A stretch of 26,643 bases of DNA, from IMG/VR virus record IMGVR_UViG_3300009373_000166, positions 1-26,643 of that record. One strand, 5' to 3'. Position 1 is the stretch's first letter, and each line of letters begins with the position of its first letter. The notes below the pieces were generated by a model. That model did not search any database, was not told the DNA's origin, and saw only the letters and a program-made list of their open reading frames with translations. Shown here one piece after another: positions 6,788-14,097 of this stretch. The stretch is from a virus. Made by a program: the position numbers and the translations under genes.

Positions 6788-7747
6788 ATGCGTATAGCAA
6801 TAACTGGGGCAGCCGGTTTTATCGGTTCAAACTTCGTCTATTATATGGCGAAGAAATACCCTAACTACGATTTTGTTTTAATAGATAAATTAACCTACGC
6901 TGCTGGCGAGGGCGGTTTTGCGTGGGATAACATCGAGGATTTCCGCACGGATCCTCGATTTCGCTTTTTTGAAAACGATATTTGTGATGAGGAATCAATG
7001 TATGACGCTTTGTATATGTGTAATTCAGTAGTCAACTTCGCTGCAGAATCGCACGTAGGTAGAGCTATTGTTAAACCAAATAGACACATGCGTTCGAATA
7101 TAATGGGAGCAGCCATTATAGCAGAGGTAGCCACGAATTATCACATGAGGATGTTACATATAAGTACTGATGAGGTATATGGGGAAATCAATAAAGGAAA
7201 ATTTGAGGAGGATGCGCCTAGGCTTCCACAAAATCGTTATGCTGGCTCGAAAGCGGCAGCAGAAGTCTTTACTTACTCGTATATGTTTCCTCCCCATAAT
7301 TTGGATATATTGTATACTCGTTCTGGTAACAATTTTGGCAAGTTCCAATCGCAAGAAAAATTTGTACACGTTATTGCGGAAAGTATTGCCAAGAACCGTG
7401 CGATTCCTGTCCACGGAAAGGGGGAAGAAATACGAGACTGGCTTTACGTTTTGGATAACTGCCGAGCTATTGACCTCGTATTACATGAAGGTAAAAGTGG
7501 GGAATTTTATAACATCGCTCCTCATAATGAGTTGCGTAATATTGATCTTGCTAAGCTCGCTATTGATAAATTCGGAGGCACGCTCAATTTTATCGCCAAT
7601 CGTCCTGGTAATGATGCTCGTTATTCTTTGGATACAAAAAAGGTCGAAGCATTAGGATGGAAACCAGCAGCAGTAGGTAAGGAGTTTGAAAAAGTAATGT
7701 TAGAAACGATAGAATACTACATTAATAAATATAGGAGGGGAAAATGA
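6788..7747 (+). CDS. dTDP-glucose 4,6-dehydratase-like enzyme (RmlB family, extended SDR)
   Basis: 319 residues. The NAD-binding loop is GAAGFIG (7-13), and FAAESHVGR (84-92) is the usual segment after strand 4. The dehydratase triad motif STDEVYGE holds T127, D128 and E129, and Y151/K155 (YAGSK) are the catalytic pair. Asp-Glu after Thr is the mark of true 4,6-dehydratases as opposed to 4-epimerases. RDWLYVLDNCRAI and an ending like other RmlB proteins (RPGNDARYSLD, LGWKP) add support. Expected reaction: NDP-glucose to NDP-4-keto-6-deoxyglucose; whether the carrier is dTDP or UDP cannot be read here. The V-D-R-S loop of RmlB is V-G-R-A. Two thirds of its Arg codons are CGN, unlike the later island genes. 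Its stop overlaps the next start (ATGA). Confidence 0.85.
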   Translation: MRIAITGAAGFIGSNFVYYMAKKYPNYDFVLIDKLTYAAGEGGFAWDNIEDFRTDPRFRFFENDICDEESMYDALYMCNSVVNFAAESHVGRAIVKPNRHMRSNIMGAAIIAEVATNYHMRMLHISTDEVYGEINKGKFEEDAPRLPQNRYAGSKAAAEVFTYSYMFPPHNLDILYTRSGNNFGKFQSQEKFVHVIAESIAKNRAIPVHGKGEEIRDWLYVLDNCRAIDLVLHEGKSGEFYNIAPHNELRNIDLAKLAIDKFGGTLNFIANRPGNDARYSLDTKKVEALGWKPAAVGKEFEKVMLETIEYYINKYRRGK

Positions 7748-8151
7748 TTGATACTTATAGAATTTATGAACCGGAGTTGAGTAAAATATTGACACAAGAT
7801 ATCGGGAATGATTCAGTTATTCATTCACATGTATGTATTTACAAAGATGTCAAGATTGGCGAAAGAGTCAGGATCCAAGCATTCACATTTATACCTGATG
7901 GAGTGACGATAGAAGATGATTGTTTTATCGGACCAAGAGTAACGTTTACTAATGATCCCAAATTAACCTGCAAGGGACCTAAATATTGGGAAAAGACATT
8001 AGTAAAGAAAGGAGCAAAGATTGGAGCAGGTGCGAACATACTGGCCGGAGTGACTATTGGAGAGAATGCTATTATAGGAATGGGTGCTAACGTGATGAGA
8101 GATGTCGATGACAATGAAAAGGCGTGGGGATTAGTAACAAAAGAAAAATGA
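7744..8151 (+). CDS. Sugar O/N-acyltransferase, left-handed beta-helix (hexapeptide repeat) type
   Basis: 135 residues, mostly imperfect hexapeptide repeats: VKIGERVRIQAF, VTIEDDCFIGPRVTFTNDP, AKIGAGANILAGVTIGENAIIGMGANVMRDV. The G-P-x-V-x-F-T-N-D loop and the following T-L-V-K-K-G-A segment are those of the WbpD/FdtC/QdtC group, which acetylate an amino group on a nucleotide sugar. It is shorter than the usual 150-190 residues, lacking some N-terminal coils. AGGAGG at 7733-7738 gives it a strong ribosome site, and its ATG overlaps the stop of the dehydratase gene. A second enzyme of the same fold lies at 9945, so the two probably act on different sugars or positions. Confidence 0.8.
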   Translation: MIDTYRIYEPELSKILTQDIGNDSVIHSHVCIYKDVKIGERVRIQAFTFIPDGVTIEDDCFIGPRVTFTNDPKLTCKGPKYWEKTLVKKGAKIGAGANILAGVTIGENAIIGMGANVMRDVDDNEKAWGLVTKEK

Positions 8152-9167
8152 TACCATTTTGCAAAACAACATTGGGCAAGGAAGAAAAAAGAGCAATCAC
8201 AAAAGTGATTGACTCTGGCTGGGTAGTAATGGGTAAAAAAACCCAAGAGTTTGAGGAACAATTCTCAAAATATGTGGGAGCTGAATACTCTGTTTTTGTT
8301 GACTCCGGAACGTCAGCTTTATTGCTGGCAATGGAATGGTTGACACAAAACGCAAAAGGTGAGTTTTCAGTTCCCTCTCTCACTTTTACAGCAACGGCAG
8401 AAGTGATTATTAATTCAGGAAACACGCCGGTATTTGAAGACGTGGACATAAATACTCTATTAATGGAAAGTCTATATATAGATGGACCATCATTGCCAGT
8501 TCATTTGCTTGGAAATAAATCGGGAATAGACGCAATGATTTATGATTCGGCTCATAGAATAGAAAAGGATGATTTAAAAGGAGTGCCGGCAGCTTTGTAT
8601 TGTTATTCGTTTTACGCAACAAAGAATATGACCACAGTTCAAGGAGGAATGGTGGCCACAAACAACAAAAAGGCGTATGAGTGGATCAAGCTAGCCAGGG
8701 ACCATGGACTAGACATGGGGACTAAAGAACGTTACCAGGGCAAATACAAACAATACGAAGTTCAATTTGTTGGCTTTAGAGAAAAGTCAGATGATATTCA
8801 TGCAGCTATTGGGATCGAGCAATTAAAGAAATTGCCATGGATGACTGAAAGGCGGAATAAGTTACTTGAATACTACAATAGACTACTAGGATTAAACAGA
8901 ACAGGGAATCATGTTTATTACGTATTGGTCGACAAGCGTGATAGATTCATGCAGTACATGTTTGATAAAGGAATCCAGTGTACAGTGCATTTTAAGCCGT
9001 TACATTTAATGAAAGGATATAGAAAGTATTGGAGGAATGAATTACCCAATACAGAATACTTAGGAGATAGATTAGTATCTCTACCGCTTTATCCTGACAT
9101 GACTAACGAACAAGTCAATTATGTGGCTAAAGCAGTCAGGGATTCTAACTTATTGATAAATGAATAA
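8148..9167 (+). CDS. PLP-dependent nucleotide-sugar aminotransferase (DegT/DnrJ/EryC1 family; WbpE/FdtB-like)
   Basis: 339 residues from ATG 8148, which overlaps the previous stop as ATGA; a GTG 24 bases upstream is possible but less likely. The family pattern is clear: SGWVVMGKKTQEFEEQFSKY at 23-42, then DSGTSALLLAM (52-62), which holds the phosphate of PLP. YDSAHRIE follows, with D133 (pyridine N) and H136. YSFYATKNMTTVQGG has K159 as the Schiff-base lysine. It transfers an amino group from glutamate to a keto sugar, probably the 3-keto uronic acid made by the next gene's product, or a 3- or 4-keto-6-deoxy sugar made by way of the dehydratase. It is some 25-30 residues shorter than most relatives, with compact loops around PVHLLGN. 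Confidence 0.88.
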   Translation: MIPFCKTTLGKEEKRAITKVIDSGWVVMGKKTQEFEEQFSKYVGAEYSVFVDSGTSALLLAMEWLTQNAKGEFSVPSLTFTATAEVIINSGNTPVFEDVDINTLLMESLYIDGPSLPVHLLGNKSGIDAMIYDSAHRIEKDDLKGVPAALYCYSFYATKNMTTVQGGMVATNNKKAYEWIKLARDHGLDMGTKERYQGKYKQYEVQFVGFREKSDDIHAAIGIEQLKKLPWMTERRNKLLEYYNRLLGLNRTGNHVYYVLVDKRDRFMQYMFDKGIQCTVHFKPLHLMKGYRKYWRNELPNTEYLGDRLVSLPLYPDMTNEQVNYVAKAVRDSNLLINE

Positions 9168-9969
9168 ATGGGGAATAATAGGGCTGGGATTTATCAGCCA
9201 GAGGCACGTAGATGCCATTAAAGACATAGGCGACAATCTAATTGCCGTCTGCGATATAGATAGGAGTAAAAAAGAAAAGTTTAGCGCTACATTTTTTGAT
9301 GACTACAAAAAGATGATAGAAACAATGTCATTAGATAATGTGGCCATATGTACGCCAAATCATTTACATGTAGAAATGGCGGAGCATTGTTTAGATAAAG
9401 GAATAAAAGTTTTATGCGAGAAACCTTTGAGTATTAGTTCTAGGAGTATTAATAAATTACCTAACGATGGCTCAATTTATACCATTTTACAACTAAGGCA
9501 TAATCCGGAGATACAAGAAATCAAAGAGCAATTAAATCCGAAAGACTATTATAACGGTAGAATGATAATTAGCATTCATAGAGACCGGCCATATTTTAAA
9601 AGCTGGAAAGCAGACGAATCTAAATCAGGAGGATTACTAAATAACATCGGAGTGCATTACTTTGATTTACTATACTGGTTTTTTGGAAAACCTAAGGAAG
9701 CTAAATTTGACACAGGGACAGATAGATCATCAGATGGTCGTATAAAATTTAAAAACGCCGAGATATATTGGAATTTATCAATAGAAGCTCCACTAGATAA
9801 TCAAATTAGAAAGTTAAATATTAATGGATTTGGGATTGACCTAACTAGACATTTTGAAGGATTGCACACAAAAGTGTATCGAGACTTTAAAAATGGAAGA
9901 GGAATACTGCCTAGAGAGGCAATCCATTCCATTAAATTAATAGAATGTTTGAAAAGAAACTCAAAATAA
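9160..9969 (+). CDS. Nucleotide-sugar 3-dehydrogenase, Gfo/Idh/MocA family (WlbA/WbpB-like)
   Basis: 269 residues. The nucleotide-binding loop is GIIGLGFISQRH (5-16) and the E-K-P motif lies in LCEKPLS near 85-90. SGGLLNNIGVHYFDLLYWFFG at about 156-175 contains the catalytic His region of WlbA/WbpB proteins. The end, FEGLHTKVYRDFKNGRG plus AIHSIKLI, matches the C-terminus of the same group well. Known members oxidise C3 of UDP-GlcNAc-uronic acid, giving the 3-keto substrate for the WbpE aminotransferase, whose homologue is the gene just before (8-base overlap). It is shorter than the typical 310-320 residues because the middle of the substrate domain is trimmed. I am fairly sure of this subgroup because both the G-G-x-L-x-N-x-G-x-H block and the C-terminal block agree. 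Confidence 0.85.
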   Translation: MNKWGIIGLGFISQRHVDAIKDIGDNLIAVCDIDRSKKEKFSATFFDDYKKMIETMSLDNVAICTPNHLHVEMAEHCLDKGIKVLCEKPLSISSRSINKLPNDGSIYTILQLRHNPEIQEIKEQLNPKDYYNGRMIISIHRDRPYFKSWKADESKSGGLLNNIGVHYFDLLYWFFGKPKEAKFDTGTDRSSDGRIKFKNAEIYWNLSIEAPLDNQIRKLNINGFGIDLTRHFEGLHTKVYRDFKNGRGILPREAIHSIKLIECLKRNSK

Positions 9970-10511
9970 GTGCTGCGGAAACAGCAATCATAGAAGATGG
10001 GGCCAAGATTGGAGATGGTTCAAAGATTTGGCATTTCTCTCATATCATGGGGACTGCAGTCATTGGGGATAATTGCTCAATAGGAGAAAGAGTATTTATT
10101 GGAGATGGAGTTATTATAGGAGATAATTGTAAAATAGCTAATGGGGCAAATATATATAAAGGGGCCGTAATAAGAAATAATGTTTTTATTGGAAATAATG
10201 TATCGTTTACTAATGTCAAATATCCTCGTGCCTGGAGAAAGCCGCGAGAATTTGTGCCAGTAATAGTAGACGAAAATGTTACTATTAATGCTAACGCTAT
10301 CGTGGTCGGTGGTGTTCGTATAGGTAGGAACTCGACAGTCGGCGAGGGGGCAATTGTAGTTAGAGACGTTTCAGAGGGTGGATTTGTCGTAAGTCCGCCA
10401 GCTCAATGTCTCTGTGATCGTGATAATTGCGCCGAATGTTTTAAACGTAAAGAGAAAAATAAATTACGATATCAAAAAAATGTTGAAAAAAAACAACAAA
10501 ACAACACCTAA
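9945..10511 (+). CDS. Nucleotide-sugar N-acetyltransferase, left-handed beta-helix (WbpD/WlbB-like)
   Basis: 188 residues. It opens AAETAIIEDGAKIGDGSKIW and continues HFSHIMGTAVIGDNCSIGER, close to the start of WbpD/WlbB proteins. Regular hexapeptide coils run to about residue 145, with the V-S-F-T-N-V loop near 85-90. In the known pathway it acetylates the 3-amino group to give the UDP-2,3-diacetamido-uronic acid. After the last coil a short Cys cluster, CLCDRDNCAEC, is followed by a Lys/Gln/Asn tail. Four Cys spaced C-x-C-x4-C-x2-C are not part of the family as I know it and may bind a metal. Codon choice shifts near 10220: CGN arginine and GGT/GCT become frequent in the second half. It overlaps the oxidoreductase gene by 25 bases. 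Confidence 0.85.
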   Translation: MFEKKLKISAAETAIIEDGAKIGDGSKIWHFSHIMGTAVIGDNCSIGERVFIGDGVIIGDNCKIANGANIYKGAVIRNNVFIGNNVSFTNVKYPRAWRKPREFVPVIVDENVTINANAIVVGGVRIGRNSTVGEGAIVVRDVSEGGFVVSPPAQCLCDRDNCAECFKRKEKNKLRYQKNVEKKQQNNT

Positions 10512-12666
10512 GATGTCATTTATTACGCCATGTTATAATGATGGCGATGAGATAGAAAGATACGTTGATTCTTTAATAGATCAGGATTTTAAGAATTGGG
10601 AATTGATTATAGTAAACGATGGATCAACCGATGATTCTAAAAATGTCATTAACGCTCTCGTTCAAAAAGATGAAAGAGTTAGGGCGATACATCTCAAGAA
10701 GAATCAGGGGGCCTGTATTGCTAGGAATAAAGGAGCTAAAGAAGCCAAAGGAGAAATCTATTCATTTCTACCAGCTGATTCATTTCTCTATCCGGGAATG
10801 CTTAGAATATGGGTCGAGCAATTAGATGAGTATAAAGATTATGATTTCTTATATGGAGGATATAGATTAGTCGATAATAAGACTCATGAACCACTACAAG
10901 GCGGAGAGCTTTTATTTCATCCCTTTGATCCTTATCTTTTACAGGTAATGAATTACATTGATGGTTCATTCCCTATCAGGGCCAAAGCATTTTGGGAAGT
11001 AACTGATTTAATGGTTAATAAACTGAAAAGACAGAAATCAGAAGGACTTTGGGACCCGGCCATTAAATCACTTCAAGATTGGGACTTTTGGTTATCTGTT
11101 GTTCAGATCGCCAAGAAAAAAGGCATTTACATTCAAGATATATTCTTTGAAACTACGGCGCCACATCCTGGTGGGTTATCTTATGACTCAGCTGAAAACT
11201 GGATTGAAAGAACAGAGGCAATCAAAAAAAAGCACGGAATACCCGATAGGAAACTATGTGTTGCTTCGTTGGGGGCCACATTCCACGCAAAAAGATTAGC
11301 TTATATACTAAATGCTGACTTTAAAGAAATGCCATCATTTAAGGCACACAAGTATGAGTCAATCTATGTTATAGGTTTTTATCCTGAATTTGCACCACAG
11401 CAAGACATGATGTTTTGGAATAACGCTTATAACAAGGATGGCGGAAAGACCACGGCTAAAAAGATTATTCATTTTGTAGGCACAGATATATGGCAGCTTA
11501 GAAAGATATCATTAGATGGATTACAAATTTGGAAACAATATATTAGAAACTTTATTGATGAGGTGTTGGTAGAGGCTGACTTCACTCGAGATGAGCTAAA
11601 AGAGATTTTAGGAATAGAAGCTAAGATAGTACCAATACCGCCAGCAAAATTATACAAGACAATGCCATTGCCTAAAAAGTTTACAGTGGCATGTTATCAG
11701 CCGGCCACTAATGCAGCATTCTATAATCCTCAAATTATGGAAGAAGTGGCCAAGCAAATGCCGAATGTAGAGTTTAAGTTCTTCGGTAATCCAATGACGG
11801 TAGGTAAGCATAAAGATATTAAAAACATTGAGAACGTTGGATACATAAATGATATGGAAACATTCATAAAAGAATGTTCAGCTATAATGAGATTTCCAAT
11901 GCACGATGGATTGCCAATTAGTGTACTTGAATTTGTATTGGCTGGTAGATACGCAACATTGAATGTACCAGTTAAAGAGACATATTTCGTGCCTAAATCA
12001 GATGTTAAATCAATCATTCATTCTCTTGATATAATACAGAAAAGAATTAAGAAAGAGGGGATAAACAAGAAAGCTTCTAAACATTGGAGAAAAGAATTAG
12101 ATCACGGCAAATATAAAACGACAATGGAAAAGATTGCTTTATATGATCCTAAATCCTATTGGGAAAATAGAGCTGAAAGTTGGGATGCACAAGCAAATAG
12201 TATGGAAGTGGAAGAAAATGATGTCAAAAAGTTTTACAATATAGTTAAGCCTAAAAGTGTATTAGACATAGGAGCCGGGAATGGACGATGGATACCAATA
12301 CTAGAGAAATGGGGATTGGACCTTAAAAATTATTTAGGCACAGACATATCAGGCAAGTTAGTGGATATAGCTCAAAAGAAATATCCTAAGGCTTCATTCC
12401 TTATGCAAGGAATAGAGCAATTAAAAATGGATAAGAAATATGATTTGATATTTAGTTATACGACTTTAGAACATGTAAGAGAAGAAGATATCGTTAATGT
12501 GGCTAAAAGAATTAAAAAGTGTGGTAAGAAATTACTATTGATAGAGCCAACGGATTTTATATCAAGACACTATTGTAGAAGTCATGACTACGAAAAGATC
12601 TTTAAGGTTATTAAGAAAAAGAAATTAAAGGATAAAACAATATTCTTATGCGATTTGTCAGCGTAG
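10480..12666 (+). CDS. Three-domain glycosyltransferase: GT2 + GT-B (GT4-like) + SAM methyltransferase
   Basis: 728 residues from ATG 10480; ATG 10513, one base after the previous stop, would remove 11 residues. Domain 1 (about 12-250) is a GT2 fold: SFITPCYNDGDEIERYVDSL, IIVNDGSTDDS, and ACIARNKGAKEAKGEI. The usual D-x-D position reads F-L-P-A-D-S, so the first and third Asp are replaced. Domain 2 (about 270-545) looks like a GT-B retaining transferase, with HFVGTDIW and the donor-side block HDGLPISVLEFVLAGRYATL near 475. Domain 3 (about 555-727) is a class I methyltransferase: SYWENRAESWDAQA, then VLDIGAGNGRW near 593 (SAM loop), GTDISGKLV, FSYTTLEHV. The protein probably adds two sugars, or one if domain 1 is inactive, and methylates the product. 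It lacks membrane segments. The gene after it overlaps by 19 bases. Confidence 0.85.
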   Translation: MLKKNNKTTPKMSFITPCYNDGDEIERYVDSLIDQDFKNWELIIVNDGSTDDSKNVINALVQKDERVRAIHLKKNQGACIARNKGAKEAKGEIYSFLPADSFLYPGMLRIWVEQLDEYKDYDFLYGGYRLVDNKTHEPLQGGELLFHPFDPYLLQVMNYIDGSFPIRAKAFWEVTDLMVNKLKRQKSEGLWDPAIKSLQDWDFWLSVVQIAKKKGIYIQDIFFETTAPHPGGLSYDSAENWIERTEAIKKKHGIPDRKLCVASLGATFHAKRLAYILNADFKEMPSFKAHKYESIYVIGFYPEFAPQQDMMFWNNAYNKDGGKTTAKKIIHFVGTDIWQLRKISLDGLQIWKQYIRNFIDEVLVEADFTRDELKEILGIEAKIVPIPPAKLYKTMPLPKKFTVACYQPATNAAFYNPQIMEEVAKQMPNVEFKFFGNPMTVGKHKDIKNIENVGYINDMETFIKECSAIMRFPMHDGLPISVLEFVLAGRYATLNVPVKETYFVPKSDVKSIIHSLDIIQKRIKKEGINKKASKHWRKELDHGKYKTTMEKIALYDPKSYWENRAESWDAQANSMEVEENDVKKFYNIVKPKSVLDIGAGNGRWIPILEKWGLDLKNYLGTDISGKLVDIAQKKYPKASFLMQGIEQLKMDKKYDLIFSYTTLEHVREEDIVNVAKRIKKCGKKLLLIEPTDFISRHYCRSHDYEKIFKVIKKKKLKDKTIFLCDLSA

Positions 12667-13343
12667 TAATGCCAACATACAACCATGGGCAATACATCGC
12701 CAATGCGATTAATTCTATTTTATTACAAAGCTATAAGAATTTAGAATTGATAATTATAGACGATGGGTCAGAGGATAATACGGAAGAAGTAGTTAAAAGG
12801 TTTAACGATAAAAGAATTAGGTATTTTAAGCATTCACACATGGGGATGATAAGGGCTAGGAATCTTGCAAACGAGATAGCAAGAGGTAATGTGATTATGT
12901 TTCAAGACGCAGATGATATTAGTATGCCCGATAGAATAGAAAGATGTATTGACTTATTTCTAAAGTATGACGTTGTATACCATGGTCTTTATCATAATGC
13001 ATGGAGTGAGATGGAATGCATGGCTAGAGTATATGTACAGGCAGAAAAGTTTGATAAGAAAAGATTATTAAAAGAACAATACATACCCGGCGCCTGTTTA
13101 TTTAAAAAAGAATTGTGGGAAAGAAAACCATTTAGAATAGACACTCAAGACGCATTTGATTGGATGATGCATTTGGATTGGGTTTATTCCGGAGCGAAAT
13201 ATATTAATTTAGATGTGGGGTTATATGAGTATGTAAGGACAATGAATTCCATATCGCAAACAAATGAGTCATCAGGTAGAAGAGTAGAAGCCATTAAAAA
13301 GATTAAGGAGATAATGAAAAATGAGTACAAAGCCAAAATTTAG
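12648..13343 (+). CDS. Family 2 glycosyltransferase (first of a tandem pair)
   Basis: 231 residues, GT-A fold. VSVVMPTYNHGQYIANAINS starts at residue 4, IIIDDGSEDNTEE near 35-47 binds the nucleotide, and FQDADDISMPDRI near 83-95 carries the D-x-D metal site. The rest is acceptor domain, with EQYIPGACLFKKELW and VGLYEYVRTMNSIS. A cytoplasmic inverting transferase is expected; donor and acceptor cannot be told. It shares an unusual block with the next gene (L-x-K-E-Q-Y-I-P-G, Y-E-Y-x-x-R), which suggests that the two arose by duplication. It overlaps its neighbours on both sides by about 20 bases and is shorter than many GT2 enzymes because it has no C-terminal extension. Confidence 0.88.
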   Translation: MRFVSVVMPTYNHGQYIANAINSILLQSYKNLELIIIDDGSEDNTEEVVKRFNDKRIRYFKHSHMGMIRARNLANEIARGNVIMFQDADDISMPDRIERCIDLFLKYDVVYHGLYHNAWSEMECMARVYVQAEKFDKKRLLKEQYIPGACLFKKELWERKPFRIDTQDAFDWMMHLDWVYSGAKYINLDVGLYEYVRTMNSISQTNESSGRRVEAIKKIKEIMKNEYKAKI

Positions 13344-14097
13344 TATAGTCATGCCAGTTTGGAATAGAGGAGATATAGTACAAAATGCTATTCGTTCAGT
13401 TTTAGATCAATCGGTTAAGGATTACGAGTTTATTATAGTAGATGATGGTTCTACGGATGGAACTGAAAGGATCATTAAGAGTTTTGAAAATCCGAGAATA
13501 AAGTATTTTAAGATACCGCATACCGGACACATTGGGCAAGTTAGGAATTATGGTAATAGGAAAGCCAAAGGAGAATGGATTGTAGTGCAAGATTCAGATG
13601 ATAGGTCATTCCCTGATCGTCTGTATTGGATAGATAAATATACAGATAAAGATACAGATATTATTTACCATGATATGTACGTAGCGTCGTTTGACCCTGA
13701 GCATAATGCGGCAATGCGGAGATTAAGAAAGATAGGAAGGTATTCAAAAGACAAATTAATGAAAGAGCAATACATTCCTGGCCAGATAGCTTATAGGAGA
13801 AAATCAATTTTGAAAGTACCATACGATGATAGGATTCAATGCTGTGATGATTTTCAAGTATTATTAGAACTAGCCCTGAATGATATGAGATTTAAGTATA
13901 TAGACAAGCCACTATACGAATACTTCATGAGATCAGATTCAGTAAACATATTAGGAGAAATAGATGGACGTAGATTTGAGGATACTAGAATAATTGTGGA
14001 TATACTAAAAAAGAAATATAAAATTAAAGCTATCGGTGAGCTTAAGAAATGGTCACCTATGACAGGCAAAATGACAAAACAAGAATATGTCGAATAA
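13321..14097 (+). CDS. Family 2 glycosyltransferase (second of a tandem pair)
   Basis: 258 residues. FSIVMPVWNRGDIVQNAIRS begins at residue 7, IIVDDGSTDGTERI near 38-51, and VVQDSDDRSFPDRL near 88-101 with the D-x-D metal site. The acceptor half has MKEQYIPGQIAYRRKSIL and PLYEYFMRSDSVN, parallel to the preceding gene. The ending adds 25 residues (KKWSPMTGKMTKQEYVE) not seen in the partner. It is a GT-A enzyme without membrane segment, so it is cytoplasmic. It starts 22 bases before the end of the gene above and overlaps the epimerase start by 11 bases. As the two copies have diverged strongly, they likely add different residues of the same glycan. Confidence 0.88.
   Translation: MSTKPKFSIVMPVWNRGDIVQNAIRSVLDQSVKDYEFIIVDDGSTDGTERIIKSFENPRIKYFKIPHTGHIGQVRNYGNRKAKGEWIVVQDSDDRSFPDRLYWIDKYTDKDTDIIYHDMYVASFDPEHNAAMRRLRKIGRYSKDKLMKEQYIPGQIAYRRKSILKVPYDDRIQCCDDFQVLLELALNDMRFKYIDKPLYEYFMRSDSVNILGEIDGRRFEDTRIIVDILKKKYKIKAIGELKKWSPMTGKMTKQEYVE

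Noticed and set aside
7170-7655. 161-codon open frame on the + strand inside the dehydratase gene
   Set aside because: The dehydratase frame carries intact catalytic and binding motifs over the same stretch. The other frame is a low-complexity Leu/Ile/Ser/Arg reading.
6788-7747. Dehydratase gene taken as a UDP-glucose 4-epimerase
   Set aside because: The T-D-E triplet at 127-129 with Y151/K155, and the E-I-R-D-W-L-Y-V block, point to the 4,6-dehydratase group; epimerases lack the Asp-Glu pair.
8087-8449. Open frame of 120 codons on the - strand over the aminotransferase start
   Set aside because: It lies entirely over two genes with clear family motifs on the + strand, has no family pattern of its own, and all other genes run in the + direction.
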